A DNA stretch of 64,000 nt from a bacterium (GCA_003242735.1 QGVH01000004.1:121779-185778); one strand, 5' to 3'; positions 49,299-58,834 are shown, counted from the stretch's first letter. Notes: generated by a model from the sequence alone, not told the origin. A program made the numbers and translations.

Positions 49299-49940
49299 AT
49301 GGGGGCAGGCCGGCCCGGATACGACGAAAAGCTGCTGGAGATCCTGCGCGCGGCGGCCGCGGTCTTCGCCGAGAAAGGGTATCACCGGGCGAGCATCCGC
49401 GACATCAGCCGCGCCACCGGCATCAGCCTCTCGGGACTCTACTACTACGTCCGGAGCAAGGAAGAGCTGCTCTTCCTCATCCAGGACCACTGCTTCGGCA
49501 CGGTCCTGGACAACGTGGAACGGCTCCTCGCCGGCGAGACCGACCCGGTCCGCCGGTTCCGGTTGTTCGTGGAGAACCACGTTCGGTTCTTCGTGAACAA
49601 CATGCGGGAGATGAAGGTCCTCTCGCACGAGGCCGATTCGCTGACGGGCGAGTATCGCCGCCGCGTACAGGCGAAGAAGAAGAGGTACACGGACCTGTGC
49701 ATGTCCATCCTCGAGGAGCTGCGACCGCCCGACACCGGGATCGATCTCCGGGTCGCGACGTTCGCGCTCTTCGGGATGCTCAACTGGATCTACAACTGGT
49801 ATCGTCCGGGCCGGGATGTACCCGTCGCGGAGCTGGCGGATGGGTTCAGCCGGCTCTTTTTGCAGGGGTGTCTTTCGCCGGCGAGCGGTGTGGCGGAAGC
49901 CATGCCCGTCGAGCCGGCGCCGTCCATCTGGCGGCGCTGA
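49299..49940 (+). CDS. TetR-family transcriptional regulator
   Basis: The 213-residue protein has an N-terminal TetR helix-turn-helix, KGYHRASIRDISRATGISLSGLYYYVRSKEELL, broken here as residues about 24-55: helix RASIRDISRATG, then LSGLYYYVRSKEE. The C-terminal ligand domain is variable, with many aromatic residues (FALFGMLNWIYNWYRPG), which fits an acyl-CoA-type ligand. It leads a plus-strand run of beta-oxidation-type genes, so it most likely represses them until an acyl-CoA or aromatic-CoA binds. The start is ATG at 49299, preceded by a palindrome at the promoter. Confidence 0.9.
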   Translation: MGAGRPGYDEKLLEILRAAAAVFAEKGYHRASIRDISRATGISLSGLYYYVRSKEELLFLIQDHCFGTVLDNVERLLAGETDPVRRFRLFVENHVRFFVNNMREMKVLSHEADSLTGEYRRRVQAKKKRYTDLCMSILEELRPPDTGIDLRVATFALFGMLNWIYNWYRPGRDVPVAELADGFSRLFLQGCLSPASGVAEAMPVEPAPSIWRR

Positions 49941-49964
49941 GGACCGCAACACGGGAGAGCGACC

Positions 49965-50792
49965 ATGGCCAAGGTGGTGGAGGACACGGCGCGCGCGGCG
50001 CGCGAGCTGGTGCACTACGAGGAGCGTGGCGGCGTGGCGGTGCTGACGCTCGATGACCCGCCAGCCAACACGTACACCTACGAGATGATGCAGCAGCTCG
50101 ATGCGGCGATCCTGCGGGCGAGGATGGCGGACCACGTTTCGGTCCTGGTGCTGGTGGGCGCGGGCGAGAAGTTCTTCTGCGCGGGCGCCAACATCCAGAT
50201 GCTCGCGGAGGTGTCGCCGCAGTTCAAGTACTACTTCTGTCTGCATGCGAACGAGACGCTGAACCGCCTGGAGCAGACGCCCAAGCTGGTGATCGCCGCG
50301 CTGAACGGGCACACGGTGGGCGGTGGTCTCGAGATCGCGATGGCTGCGGACATCCGGATCGCGCGTCGTGGTGCCGGCAAGATCGGCCTGCCCGAGGTGA
50401 ACCTGGGTGTGCTGCCGGGGACGGGCGGGACGCAGCGGCTCGCCCGGCTGGTGGGCAAGGCCCGGGCGATCGAGCTCATGGCGACCGGCCGCACGTTCGA
50501 GTTCGACGAGGCGCGGGATCTCGGCATCGTTCACGACGTCTACGATGCGGAGTCGCGCGACGCCTTCCTGGAGAAAGTGCTGGAGTACGCCGCGCAGTTC
50601 ACGCCGCCGAACCGGGCGGCCAAGGCGGTGGGGCACATCAAGCGGGCGGTCCAGACCGGCGCGGAGCTTCCGCTGGCCGAGGCGCTGGCCGTGGAGCGCG
50701 AGCTCCAGCAACTGTTGTTCGAGAGCGAGGACGCGCGCGAGGGGCTGACCGCTTACGTCGAGAAGCGAAAGCCGCAGTTCAAGGGTCGGTAG
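49965..50792 (+). CDS. Enoyl-CoA hydratase/isomerase (paralogue 1)
   Basis: This 275-residue crotonase-fold protein hydrates enoyl-CoA. The oxyanion-hole segments are CAGANIQML and GHTVGGGLEIAMAADIRI. Both catalytic glutamates are kept, one in GGGLEIAM and one in GLPEVNLGVLPGTGGTQRL, so it should be an active hydratase. An extended N-terminus of about 12 residues precedes the fold. GGGAGAG precedes the ATG at 49965, 24 bases after tetR. Confidence 0.93.
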   Translation: MAKVVEDTARAARELVHYEERGGVAVLTLDDPPANTYTYEMMQQLDAAILRARMADHVSVLVLVGAGEKFFCAGANIQMLAEVSPQFKYYFCLHANETLNRLEQTPKLVIAALNGHTVGGGLEIAMAADIRIARRGAGKIGLPEVNLGVLPGTGGTQRLARLVGKARAIELMATGRTFEFDEARDLGIVHDVYDAESRDAFLEKVLEYAAQFTPPNRAAKAVGHIKRAVQTGAELPLAEALAVERELQQLLFESEDAREGLTAYVEKRKPQFKGR

Positions 50793-50847
50793 GCCGACCG
50801 GGCGGCACGGCCGTCCGAGCGGAGCACGCCAGAGCCGGGAGGAGACC

Positions 50848-52323
50848 ATGGCCACAGCGGAGATCGGCGTCGAGCGTCGGGCGCCGAACCGCCTGCACAT
50901 CGGGGGGGATTGGGTGGAAGCGGCGAGCGGCCGCACGTTCACCACGTACAACCCCGTGACGGGCGAGCCGCTCGCGGAGGTGGCGGAGGCCGGGGTCGAG
51001 GACGTCGCGGCCGCGGTGGAGGCGGCGCGCAAGGCGTTCGAGTCGGATGCGTGGGCCCGCATGGACGCCGCGGATCGCGGTGCGCTGCTGTGGCGCATCG
51101 CGGACGCCATCGAGGCGCGCGGTCAGGAGCTCATGCGGCTCGAGGTGCTCGACAACGGCAAGCCGATCCGCGAGGTGCAGTTCGACCTGCGGGAGACGAT
51201 CGACGCGTTCCGCTACTACGCGGGGCTGGCCACCAAGATCCAGGGCGAGACGATCCCGGTCCGCGGCAACGTCCTGAACTACACGTTGCGCGAGCCGGTG
51301 GGCGTGGTGGGCGCGATCATCCCGTGGAACTTCCCGCTGCTCATGGCGGCGTGGAAGGTCGCCCCGGCGCTGGCGTGCGGAAACACGGTGGTCCTCAAGC
51401 CGGCGGAGCAGACGCCGCTCACCGCCCTCGAGCTCGCCGCGATCTGCGCCGAGGTGGGCCTGCCGCCGGGCGTGCTGAACGTGGTGCCCGGCTTCGGCGA
51501 GGTGGCGGGCGCGGCGCTGGTGCGGCACCCCGACGTGGACAAGATCGCCTTCACGGGTTCGACCGCGGTCGGGAAGATCATCTCGCGCGAGGCGGCCGGC
51601 ACGCTGAAGAAGGTTTCGCTCGAGCTGGGCGGCAAGAGCCCCAACATCATCTTCGAGGACGCCGACCTCGACGCCGCGCTCCGCGGCGCTTACACGGGGA
51701 TCTTCTACAACGCCGGGCAGACGTGCACGGCGGGCTCGCGTCTGTTGGTCCACGAGTCCATCCACGACCGCGTCATCGAGCAGCTCGTGAGCCGGGCCAG
51801 CACCCTGGTGCCGGGCGACCCGTTCGACCCGAAGCGGCGCTACGGCCCGCTGATCTCGAGCGAGCAGCTCGACCGCGTCCTCGGCTACATCCGGCGCGGC
51901 CGCGAGGAGGGCGCCCGCCTGGTCCTGGGCGGCGAGCGCGCCCTCTACCAGGGCGAGGAGAAGGGCTATTGGGTCCAGCCGACGGTCTTCGAGCGCGTGG
52001 ACCCCGGCGCGACGATCGCGCAGGAAGAGATCTTCGGCCCGGTCCTGGTGACCATGACGTTCCGCGACGAGGAAGAGGCGATCGCGCTCGCCAACCAGAC
52101 GGTCTACGGGCTCGCCGCCGGCGTGTGGACGCGGGACGTGAAGCGTGCACACCGCGTCGCGCGCGGGCTGAAGGCGGGAACGGTCTGGATCAACACCTAT
52201 CATCCTCTCGACGCGGCGTCCCCGTTCGGTGGTTACAAGCAGTCGGGCCAGGGTCGCGAGCTCGGGCTCCACGCGCTCGAGCTGTACACCCAGGTCAAGA
52301 GCGTATGGGTCGACCTGAGCTGA
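50848..52323 (+). CDS. NAD(P)-dependent aldehyde dehydrogenase
   Basis: The 491-residue enzyme oxidises an aldehyde to an acid. Motifs are [30 protein letters not shown], the glutamate in [18 protein letters not shown] and the nucleophilic cysteine in [12 protein letters not shown]. The C-terminal [13 protein letters not shown] is of the betaine-aldehyde or phenylacetaldehyde type. The substrate is unknown. In the TetR cluster it may form an acid that enters CoA-dependent degradation. GGGAGGAG precedes the ATG. Confidence 0.94.
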   Translation: MATAEIGVERRAPNRLHIGGDWVEAASGRTFTTYNPVTGEPLAEVAEAGVEDVAAAVEAARKAFESDAWARMDAADRGALLWRIADAIEARGQELMRLEVLDNGKPIREVQFDLRETIDAFRYYAGLATKIQGETIPVRGNVLNYTLREPVGVVGAIIPWNFPLLMAAWKVAPALACGNTVVLKPAEQTPLTALELAAICAEVGLPPGVLNVVPGFGEVAGAALVRHPDVDKIAFTGSTAVGKIISREAAGTLKKVSLELGGKSPNIIFEDADLDAALRGAYTGIFYNAGQTCTAGSRLLVHESIHDRVIEQLVSRASTLVPGDPFDPKRRYGPLISSEQLDRVLGYIRRGREEGARLVLGGERALYQGEEKGYWVQPTVFERVDPGATIAQEEIFGPVLVTMTFRDEEEAIALANQTVYGLAAGVWTRDVKRAHRVARGLKAGTVWINTYHPLDAASPFGGYKQSGQGRELGLHALELYTQVKSVWVDLS

Positions 52324-52372
52324 CGCGGGTCGCGGCGCGGCGCCGCGGTTCCGCCCACCGGTCCGCCCGCGC

Positions 52373-53578
52373 ATGATGCGCGAGGCCTGGATCATCGACG
52401 CCGTCCGGACGCCGATCGGGCGCCACGGCGGCGCGCTCGCCGCCGTCCGGCCGGACGACCTGGCGGCCACGGTGATCCGCGCGCTGGTGGACCGCACGGG
52501 CATCGACCCTGCCCTCGTGGACGACGTCATCCTCGGTTGCGCCAACCAGGCAGGCGAGGACAACCGAAACGTGGCGCGGATGGCCGGCCTGCTGGCCGGC
52601 CTTCCCGTCAGCGTGCCGGGCCAGACGGTGAACCGCCTGTGCGGCTCGGGTCTCCAGGCGGTGAACTCGGCGTTCCACGCGATCCGCGCCGGCGAGGGCG
52701 ACGTCTTCATCGCCGGCGGCGTCGAGTCCATGAGCCGTGCGCCGTACGTGATGCTCAAGCCCGCCGAGGCGTTCCCGCGCGGCGCGCCCGAGGTCGCGGA
52801 CACCGTGCTCGGCTGGCGTTTCGTGAATCCCCGCATGCCCGCCCACTGGACGATCTCGCTGGGCGAGACGGCGGAGGAGGTGGCGGCACGCTACGGCATC
52901 TCGCGCGAGGACCAGGACCGCTTCGCGCTGACGAGTCAGCAGCGTGCGGCGGCGGCGCAGCGCGAGGGGCGCTTCGCGGCCGAGCTGGTGCCGGTGGAGG
53001 TGCCGCAGCGCAAAGGGCCGTCCGTGCGCGTGGATACGGACGAGCACCCTCGCCCGGACGTGACATTCGAGCGGCTCCAGGCGCTTCCGCCCGTGTTCAA
53101 GCCCGGAGGCACCGTCACGGCCGGCAACTCGTCCGGGCTGAACGACGGCGCCGCCGCGCTGCTGATCGTCGAGGCCGGCCGGGCTCGGGCGCTGGGGCTC
53201 CGGCCACTGGCGCGGATCGTCTCCACGGGCGTGGCCGGCGTCGAGCCGGACCTGATGGGGATGGGCCCGGTCCCGGCGACGCGCAGGGCCGTGGAGCGCG
53301 CGGGCATCGCGCTGGACGACCTCCGCTTGATCGAGATCAACGAGGCGTTCGCCGCGCAGGCCGTGGCGTGCGTCCGGGAGCTCGGGCTGGACCCGGAGCG
53401 GGTGAACGTGAACGGCGGCGCCATTGCGCTGGGGCACCCGCTGGGTTGCTCGGGGGCCCGGATCCTGACGACCCTCGTTCACGAGCTGCGCAGGCGGGGC
53501 GGCGGCTACGGCCTCGCCACCATGTGCATCGGTGTTGGGCAAGGCATCGCCACCGTTGTGGAAGGAGTGGGCGGATGA
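52373..53578 (+). CDS. Acetyl-CoA acyltransferase (thiolase)
   Basis: The 401-residue thiolase cleaves 3-oxoacyl-CoA with CoA. The nucleophilic cysteine is in [15 protein letters not shown], the histidine in [16 protein letters not shown] and the second cysteine in TMCIGVGQG. It resembles PcaF/PaaJ-type beta-ketoadipyl thiolases and fatty-acid thiolases equally. Two adjacent ATGs start it (52373, 52376). Its stop overlaps the next gene by four bases. Confidence 0.95.
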   Translation: MMREAWIIDAVRTPIGRHGGALAAVRPDDLAATVIRALVDRTGIDPALVDDVILGCANQAGEDNRNVARMAGLLAGLPVSVPGQTVNRLCGSGLQAVNSAFHAIRAGEGDVFIAGGVESMSRAPYVMLKPAEAFPRGAPEVADTVLGWRFVNPRMPAHWTISLGETAEEVAARYGISREDQDRFALTSQQRAAAAQREGRFAAELVPVEVPQRKGPSVRVDTDEHPRPDVTFERLQALPPVFKPGGTVTAGNSSGLNDGAAALLIVEAGRARALGLRPLARIVSTGVAGVEPDLMGMGPVPATRRAVERAGIALDDLRLIEINEAFAAQAVACVRELGLDPERVNVNGGAIALGHPLGCSGARILTTLVHELRRRGGGYGLATMCIGVGQGIATVVEGVGG

Positions 53579-54408
53579 GCGCTGCGGGCGAAGTGCTGGT
53601 TGAGAAGGACGGCGCGATCGGATGGATCCGCATCAACCGTCCGGAGCGGCTCAATGCGTTCGCCGGGACGATGCGCGAGCAGATCGAGGAAGCGCTGCAT
53701 CGCCTCGAGGAGGCGCCGGACATCCGCGTCGTCGTGATCATCGGCACGGGCAGGGCGTTCTCCACCGGCGGCGACATCTCGGTGATGAAGGAGCTCCTGG
53801 ACGCGGGCGATGTGGCGCGGTTCGAGGAGCTCGTCCGTGCGGGTGCGCGGATCGTCAAGACGATCGACGCCATGAGCAAGCCGGTGATCGCGGCCGTCAA
53901 CGGCCCCGCGGCGGGCGCCGGCGCGTGTCTCGCACTGGCCTGCGACCTTCGCATCGCGAGCGAGACGGCGTCGATCGGCTTCACGTTCATGCGGGTCGGC
54001 CTGCACCCGGACTGGGGCGGGTCGTATTTCCTCCCCCGTCTCGTCGGGCCGGCCATCGCTGCGGAACTGACCTACACGGGCGGCATGATCGGCGCCGAGC
54101 GCGCCGAGCGGCTGGGGCTGTTCAACCGCGTGGTGCCGGCGGCCGAGCTCGAACCGGCGGCCCGCGGGCTGGCGGGCCAGATCGCCTCCGCGCCCGCCGT
54201 CCCTCTCGCCTACGCCAAGCGGGCGCTGCGCGCGAGCCTCACCATGACGCTGGACGAGATCCTGGAGCTCGAGGTCGAGGCCCAGCTCGCCGCGTTCAGG
54301 TCGCCCGACTTCCGGGAAGGGATCACCGCCTTCATCGAGAAGCGCGCGCCGCGCTTCGGCCGGGCGGCCCGGAACGAGAAGGGCGCCTCGGGGGAGGGCC
54401 GGCGTTGA
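53575..54408 (+). CDS. Enoyl-CoA hydratase/isomerase, PaaG-like (paralogue 2)
   Basis: The 277-residue crotonase has the glutamates of hydratases replaced: [19 protein letters not shown] has no Glu, and the second segment reads [18 protein letters not shown] with an aspartate. The same pattern marks PaaG-type isomerases (1,2-epoxyphenylacetyl-CoA isomerase) and some dienoyl-CoA isomerases. It probably moves a double bond or rearranges a ring rather than adding water. Its ATG overlaps the thiolase stop. Confidence 0.9.
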   Translation: MSAAGEVLVEKDGAIGWIRINRPERLNAFAGTMREQIEEALHRLEEAPDIRVVVIIGTGRAFSTGGDISVMKELLDAGDVARFEELVRAGARIVKTIDAMSKPVIAAVNGPAAGAGACLALACDLRIASETASIGFTFMRVGLHPDWGGSYFLPRLVGPAIAAELTYTGGMIGAERAERLGLFNRVVPAAELEPAARGLAGQIASAPAVPLAYAKRALRASLTMTLDEILELEVEAQLAAFRSPDFREGITAFIEKRAPRFGRAARNEKGASGEGRR

Positions 54409-55265
54409 GCCGCGAGGTCCAGCGCGTCGCCGTGGTCGGCGCGGGCACGATGGGCCACGGCATCGCGCAGGTCGCGGCGATGGCCGGCCTGTCCGTGACG
54501 ATGGTGGACGTCACGGAAGACGCGCTCCGCACCGCGCTGGCCCGCATCCGCAGCAACCTGGACGAAGGGGTGCGGCGCGGGAAGGTCAGCGAGACGATGC
54601 GCGAGGCGGCGCTCGCCAACCTCGCCACGGACACGAGTCTCGAGAACGCGGTGCGGACGGTGGATCTGGTCATCGAAGCGGTGCCGGAACGGCTCGAGCT
54701 GAAGGAACAGGTCTTCGCCGAGCTCGAGCGGCACGCGCCCACGTCCGCCCTCCTGGCGACCAACACATCCAGCCTCAGTATCACGGAGATCCAGGCCGGC
54801 CTGCGCGAGCCCGGGCGCGTGCTCGGCCTCCACTTCTTCAACCCCGTGCACATCAACGCGCTGGTCGAGGTGGTCCGCGGCGAACGCACCGACCCCGCGG
54901 TGGTGGACGCCGGCGTGGCGTTCGCGCGGCGGCTGGGCAAGGAACCCATCGTGGTGAAGGACTCGCCGGGGTTCGCCTCCTCGCGGCTCGGCGTCCTGCT
55001 CGGGCTCGAGGCGATGCGCATGCTCGAGGAGGGCGTGGCGACTGCGGAGGCGATCGACAAGGCCATGGAGGTCGGCTACCGGCATCCCATGGGGCCGCTG
55101 CGTCTCACCGACCTCGTCGGACTCGATGTCCGGCTGGACATCGCACGCTACCTGCACAGCAAGCTCGGCGATCGCTTCCGGCCGCCGGCCATCCTCGAGC
55201 GGCTCGTCGCGGAGGGGAACCTCGGCAAGAAGACCGGCCGCGGCTTCTACACCTGGGACGAGTGA
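54405..55265 (+). CDS. 3-hydroxyacyl-CoA dehydrogenase
   Basis: The 286-residue enzyme oxidises 3-hydroxyacyl-CoA with NAD. The nucleotide motif is VAVVGAGTMGHGIAQVAAMAG, cut here to VGAGTMGHGIA near residues 9-19. The catalytic residues lie in VIEAVPERLELK and GLHFFNPVHINALVEVV, and the C-terminal domain has HPMGPLRLTDLVGLD and KKTGRGFYTW. It is the short PaaH/HbdA type. The start is TTG at 54405, supported by GGGAGGG just before and a TTGA overlap with the previous stop. Confidence 0.94.
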   Translation: MSREVQRVAVVGAGTMGHGIAQVAAMAGLSVTMVDVTEDALRTALARIRSNLDEGVRRGKVSETMREAALANLATDTSLENAVRTVDLVIEAVPERLELKEQVFAELERHAPTSALLATNTSSLSITEIQAGLREPGRVLGLHFFNPVHINALVEVVRGERTDPAVVDAGVAFARRLGKEPIVVKDSPGFASSRLGVLLGLEAMRMLEEGVATAEAIDKAMEVGYRHPMGPLRLTDLVGLDVRLDIARYLHSKLGDRFRPPAILERLVAEGNLGKKTGRGFYTWDE

Positions 55266-56053
55266 TGGAAACCGCTTCCTACGAGACGCTCCTGGTCCGG
55301 TTCGACGACGGCGTCGCGACCATCACAATCAACCGACCGGAGAAGCGCAACGCCCTGAACGCAACGGTGCGCCGCGAGCTGGTCCACGCGCTCGATACGC
55401 TGAAAGCCGGCGGCGACGTGCGCGTCCTGATCATCACGGGCGCCGGCGACAAGGCGTTCGTGGCCGGGGCGGACGTGGCGGAGTTCGCGGAGCGTACGCC
55501 GCTGGAGCAGCGCGCGGTCATGGCGGGCCGGTCCGCGATCGAGGAGCTCGCCGCGTTCCCGTGGCCGACCATTGCGATGATCAACGGCTACGCGCTCGGC
55601 GGCGGGTGCGAGCTGGCGCTCGCGTGCGACCTGCGCGTGGCGGCGCGCTCCGCCCGGCTGGGCCAGCCGGAGATCAAGCTCGGCCTCATCCCGGGCGGAG
55701 GCGGCACGCAGCGGCTGCCGCGGCTCGTCGGGCTCGGCGCGGCGATGCGGCTCGTGCTCACGGGCGAGCCGATCGATGCCGAGGAGGCGGCCCGCATCGG
55801 CCTCGTGGACATGGTCGTGGAGGATGCGGAGCTCGTACAGCGCACGCAGGAGCTGGCGAGGAAGATCGCCAGCCATTCGCCCGTCGCGCTCCGGCTGGCC
55901 AAGGATGCGCTGCGCGCTTCGCTCGAGACCCCGCTCCACGCGGGGTTGCGCCACGAGCGCGAATTGTTCATCACCGCGTTCGCGAGCGAGGACGGCCGCG
56001 AGGGAGTCCGCGCGTTCCTGGAGAAGCGCGCGCCGCAGTTCAGCGGCCGCTGA
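55265..56053 (+). CDS. Enoyl-CoA hydratase (paralogue 3, PaaF-like)
   Basis: The 262-residue crotonase is a standard hydratase: AGADVAEFAERTP, NGYALGGGCELALACDL and GQPEIKLGLIPGGGGTQRLP show the oxyanion hole and both catalytic glutamates. ATG at 55265 shares one base with the previous stop (TGATG); a GTG three bases earlier is possible. It ends the tight part of the TetR operon. Confidence 0.95.
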   Translation: METASYETLLVRFDDGVATITINRPEKRNALNATVRRELVHALDTLKAGGDVRVLIITGAGDKAFVAGADVAEFAERTPLEQRAVMAGRSAIEELAAFPWPTIAMINGYALGGGCELALACDLRVAARSARLGQPEIKLGLIPGGGGTQRLPRLVGLGAAMRLVLTGEPIDAEEAARIGLVDMVVEDAELVQRTQELARKIASHSPVALRLAKDALRASLETPLHAGLRHERELFITAFASEDGREGVRAFLEKRAPQFSGR

Positions 56054-56102
56054 AGCGCCGCCGGCCGGCGTGCCTCCCCGCGATCGGCAACCTGGAGGGA
56101 TG

Positions 56103-56351
56103 ATGAGCCGGAACCCGTTCGGCGATGCCCCCTTCCCGGGGACGTCGCGACCCAATCCATTCGGTGAAGAGCCCGCCACGATGGCCCCGGGCGAGGCCGC
56201 GCGGCGGATGGAGCAGGCGGCGAGGAAGATCCGCGGCCTGCGCAGTCAGCTCGGCTCCGAGGGGCTGACCCTCCACGGGACGCGTGAGCTGATCGACGAG
56301 GTCGCAGCCGCCCTCGAGGCCGGCGCGCGCGCGCTGCGCGGCCTGGAGTGA
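56103..56351 (+). CDS. Small helical protein with two NPFG repeats, unknown function
   Basis: No family is recognised. The 82-residue protein has an N-terminal proline-rich part with two copies of NPFG (residues 4-7 and 18-21), then a charged helical part (ARRMEQAARKIRGLRSQLG and LIDEVAAALEAGARALRGLE). GGAGG lies just before the ATG at 56103. It follows the acyl-CoA genes by 49 bases and precedes pheA. Confidence 0.65.
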   Translation: MSRNPFGDAPFPGTSRPNPFGEEPATMAPGEAARRMEQAARKIRGLRSQLGSEGLTLHGTRELIDEVAAALEAGARALRGLE

Positions 56352-56406
56352 GCGGGCTCCAGTCCAGGATCGACAGGCGCTGTCCGTAGGCGTGGGAGGG
56401 CGGGAC

Positions 56407-57264
56407 GTGAGCAGCACAGGCGCTCCGTTGCGCGTGGCGTTCCAGGGCGAGCTCGGCGCGTTCAGCGAGGAGGCGGCGCGCCGCTTTTTCTCCGAGCCCA
56501 TTGAGCCGGTCCCCTGCCGGGAGTTCCGGGAGGTCGGGGCCGCGGTCGCCGGCGGATCGGTGGACTACGGCCTCCTCCCCATCGAGAATTCGCTGGCCGG
56601 GAGCGTCGTGGCATCGTACGACGTGCTGGCCGCCGAGCCGCTCGAGGTCGTGGGCGAGGTGATCGTGCCGATCCGCCATTGCCTGCTGGGCTTGCCCGGC
56701 GCGGAGATCGGACGGATCACCCGGGTGCTGTCCCACCCGGTCGCGCTGGCGCAGTGCAGCCGCTTCCTGACCGAGCATCCTGCCATCGAAGCGGTGGCCG
56801 TCTACGACACGGCGGGCGCCGCCCGCGACGTGGCGCGCGCCGGGGACCCGACCGTCGCGGCCATCGCCGGCCGCTCCGCCGCGGAGCGCTACGGCCTGGA
56901 GATCCTCGCCTCCAACATCGAGGACCGCCCGGACAACCAGACCCGGTTCCTGGTGGTGGCGCGGGCCGGCAGCGCGCCGCCACCCGATGCGGTGCGAGCG
57001 GGAAACCAGAAGAAGACGGCGCTCCTGGTCGAGGCGGACAACACGCCGGGCTCGCTCGTCCAGGTGCTGCTGCCGTTCGCGAACCGCGGCATCAACCTGT
57101 CCAAGCTGGAGTCGCGGCCGGCCGCGGAACCCTGGACCTATCGCTTCTTCATGGAACTGGAAGCCGATGTGGCGGCGCCGGACACCCAGGAGGCCCTGGC
57201 CGAAGTCCGTCGTCGCGCATCGTCGCTCCGGATCCTCGGCAGCTTCGTCCGGTGGACGCGATGA
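56407..57264 (+). CDS. pheA: Prephenate dehydratase
   Basis: The 285-residue enzyme converts prephenate to phenylpyruvate for phenylalanine. The catalytic domain shows VAFQGELGAFSEEAARRFF, YGLLPIENSLAGSV and the threonine-arginine site NIEDRPDNQTRFLVVAR. The C-terminal ACT domain (VEADNTPGSLVQVLLPFA, NLSKLESRP) binds phenylalanine for feedback control. GTG at 56407 has GGGAGGG before it; GTG at 56392 is the alternative. It overlaps the chorismate mutase gene by four bases. Confidence 0.95.
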   Translation: MSSTGAPLRVAFQGELGAFSEEAARRFFSEPIEPVPCREFREVGAAVAGGSVDYGLLPIENSLAGSVVASYDVLAAEPLEVVGEVIVPIRHCLLGLPGAEIGRITRVLSHPVALAQCSRFLTEHPAIEAVAVYDTAGAARDVARAGDPTVAAIAGRSAAERYGLEILASNIEDRPDNQTRFLVVARAGSAPPPDAVRAGNQKKTALLVEADNTPGSLVQVLLPFANRGINLSKLESRPAAEPWTYRFFMELEADVAAPDTQEALAEVRRRASSLRILGSFVRWTR

Positions 57265-57554
57265 CGGACGCGGAACGGCTCGAACAGTTGCGGCGTGCGA
57301 TCGCCGCCCTCGACGCGGAGCTGGTCGAGCTGCTGGCGCGGCGCCTCGAGCTCGCCGCCGAGATCGGGCTCATCAAGCAGCGTCTCGGACTGCCGGTGCT
57401 CGACCCGGCCCGCGAGGCCGAGGTCGTGCGCCGCGGCGCCACGTTGGCCAGGGAGCGCGGCGTGGACCCCGAGCTGGTGCGCGATCTCCTCTGGCGCATC
57501 ATGGCCCAGGCGCGCGTGCTCCAGGACGCCCAGGGCCCCCGCCCCAACCCGTGA
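57261..57554 (+). CDS. Chorismate mutase (AroQ type)
   Basis: The 97-residue helical protein matches the AroQ fold: LRRAIAALDAELVELLARRL opens it, then IGLIKQRLGLPVLDPAREAE and the C-terminal helix. It converts chorismate to prephenate, the substrate of the upstream dehydratase. The ATG overlaps the pheA stop (ATGA). The two functions fused in E. coli PheA are here separate but coupled, in reversed order. The last 10 residues are disordered. Confidence 0.93.
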   Translation: MTDAERLEQLRRAIAALDAELVELLARRLELAAEIGLIKQRLGLPVLDPAREAEVVRRGATLARERGVDPELVRDLLWRIMAQARVLQDAQGPRPNP

Positions 57555-57623
57555 GGCCGGCTCCACGCCCGGAGCCTGGACGAGACAACGTCGGCCCTTC
57601 CTGCGTCGCCCCTTCGAGAGAAC

Positions 57624-58031
57624 TCAGTCCGCCGCTTCCGCCTCCGGCGGGCCCCGCTCGGATCCGAGCTGTGGGCCGGCGTATCCCCTGCCCTCCCCCG
57701 TGCTCGGCGCCAGCCGCGTCGCGATCCGTGTGAGCAGGATGCGCTCGGCGCGGATGTCGTGCCCGAGGTGAATCAGCAGACGCACGAGATCCCCGCCTCC
57801 CCACAGCACCACGGCCAGCACCGCCGTGCGGACCAGCTCGCCCAGGAGCTCGGGGACGGCGTTCAGCCCCACGGCCGCGATGCCCGCGATGAACTCCGCG
57901 ACAATGGCGACGCCGAGGAAGATCGCGGCCCCCTTGAACAGGGTGCTCACCCAGCGCAGTGCCGTGTACGGCTCGATGTCCCCCTGGCGGATCGGCGCCG
58001 CTCGCGCGCGGCGTCCCCTCTCTACGGCCAT
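57624..58031 (-). CDS. Two-helix membrane protein of unknown function
   Basis: The 135-residue protein has two hydrophobic segments (residues about 30-56 and 64-92) joined by a short loop, with basic N- and acidic C-terminal tails. IEPYTALRWVSTLFKG before the first helix looks conserved in style, but no family is known to me. The ATG at 58031 is the first possible. It lies between chorismate mutase and the rpmA terminator. Confidence 0.7.
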   Translation of the reverse strand: MAVERGRRARAAPIRQGDIEPYTALRWVSTLFKGAAIFLGVAIVAEFIAGIAAVGLNAVPELLGELVRTAVLAVVLWGGGDLVRLLIHLGHDIRAERILLTRIATRLAPSTGEGRGYAGPQLGSERGPPEAEAAD

Positions 58032-58140
58032 GAGCGGCTCCTCCGTCCAGCCCCCAGGCCTCGTGTTGCGCAGGAACGGGGCCAGCGACGGCCAGCGCCG
58101 CCGGCTGCACGGACGTCGGACCAGGCGAGCGTCGGGGCCG

Positions 58141-58181
58141 AAAAAGCCAGGAGCGCCGGGGCCTCGATACCCCGGCGCTCC
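58141..58181 (-). terminator. Intrinsic terminator after rplU-rpmA
   Basis: On the minus strand, a perfect 12-bp stem (GGAGCGCCGGGG and its complement) with an 8-base loop is followed four bases later by TTTTT. It ends the ribosomal protein transcript. Confidence 0.8.
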
Positions 58182-58211
58182 CGAACACCACGAACGATCG
58201 CCGGCCCCCGG

Positions 58212-58472
58212 TCAGGCCGAGACCGGATAGACCGAGACGTACTGCCGGGTGCGGCCCCGCCGCTCGAAGCGGACCACGCCGTCGATCAACGCGAACAGCG
58301 TGTCGTCCTTCCCGCGGCCCACGTTCTGGCCCGGATGGAACTTGGTTCCCCGCTGCCGGACCAGGATGTTGCCGGCCAGGACGAACTGCCCGCCGAAACG
58401 CTTCACGCCGAGCCGCTTCGAGTGCGAGTCGCGGCCGTTCCGGCTGGAGCCGACTCCTTTCTTGTGCGCCAT
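58212..58472 (-). CDS. rpmA: 50S ribosomal protein L27
   Basis: The 86-residue protein is L27, whose N-terminus reaches the peptidyl-transfer centre. [20 protein letters not shown] and [20 protein letters not shown], then [20 protein letters not shown], are characteristic. The N-terminus begins MAHKKG without the cleavable leader seen in Firmicutes. It follows rplU by 12 bases. Confidence 0.98.
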   Translation of the reverse strand: MAHKKGVGSSRNGRDSHSKRLGVKRFGGQFVLAGNILVRQRGTKFHPGQNVGRGKDDTLFALIDGVVRFERRGRTRQYVSVYPVSA

Positions 58473-58484
58473 AGCCGCCCTCCG

Positions 58485-58799
58485 TCACCCGAGCCGGATC
58501 TCGTTGATCCGGACCTCGGTGTACTTCTGCCGGTGGCCCTTCTTCCGGCGGTAGTTCTTCCGACGCTTCCACTTGAAGACGATGATCTTCTCGCCCTTGC
58601 CGTGCGAGACGACCTCGGCTTCGACGGCGGCACCCTCGAGGGTCGGGCGCCCCACGCGGACCTGGCCGTCGGACTCCGCCAGCAGGACCTCGTCGAACGT
58701 GACCGTCTGACCGACCTCGGCGGCGAGCGCCGGGATCCGGATCGTCTTTCCGGGCTCGGCCCGGAACTGCTTACCGCCGGTGCGGATGATCGCGTACAT
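58485..58799 (-). CDS. rplU: 50S ribosomal protein L21
   Basis: The 104-residue protein is L21: it starts MYAIIRTGGKQFRAEPG and holds the signature KWKRRKNYRRKKGHRQKYT. It is the first gene of rplU-rpmA with a promoter just upstream. The C-terminus IRINEIRLG-like end (residues 96-104) is normal. Confidence 0.98.
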   Translation of the reverse strand: MYAIIRTGGKQFRAEPGKTIRIPALAAEVGQTVTFDEVLLAESDGQVRVGRPTLEGAAVEAEVVSHGKGEKIIVFKWKRRKNYRRKKGHRQKYTEVRINEIRLG

Positions 58800-58834
58800 G
58801 GGTTGTCCAGGTGCATTCAGTCCACAGACATAAC

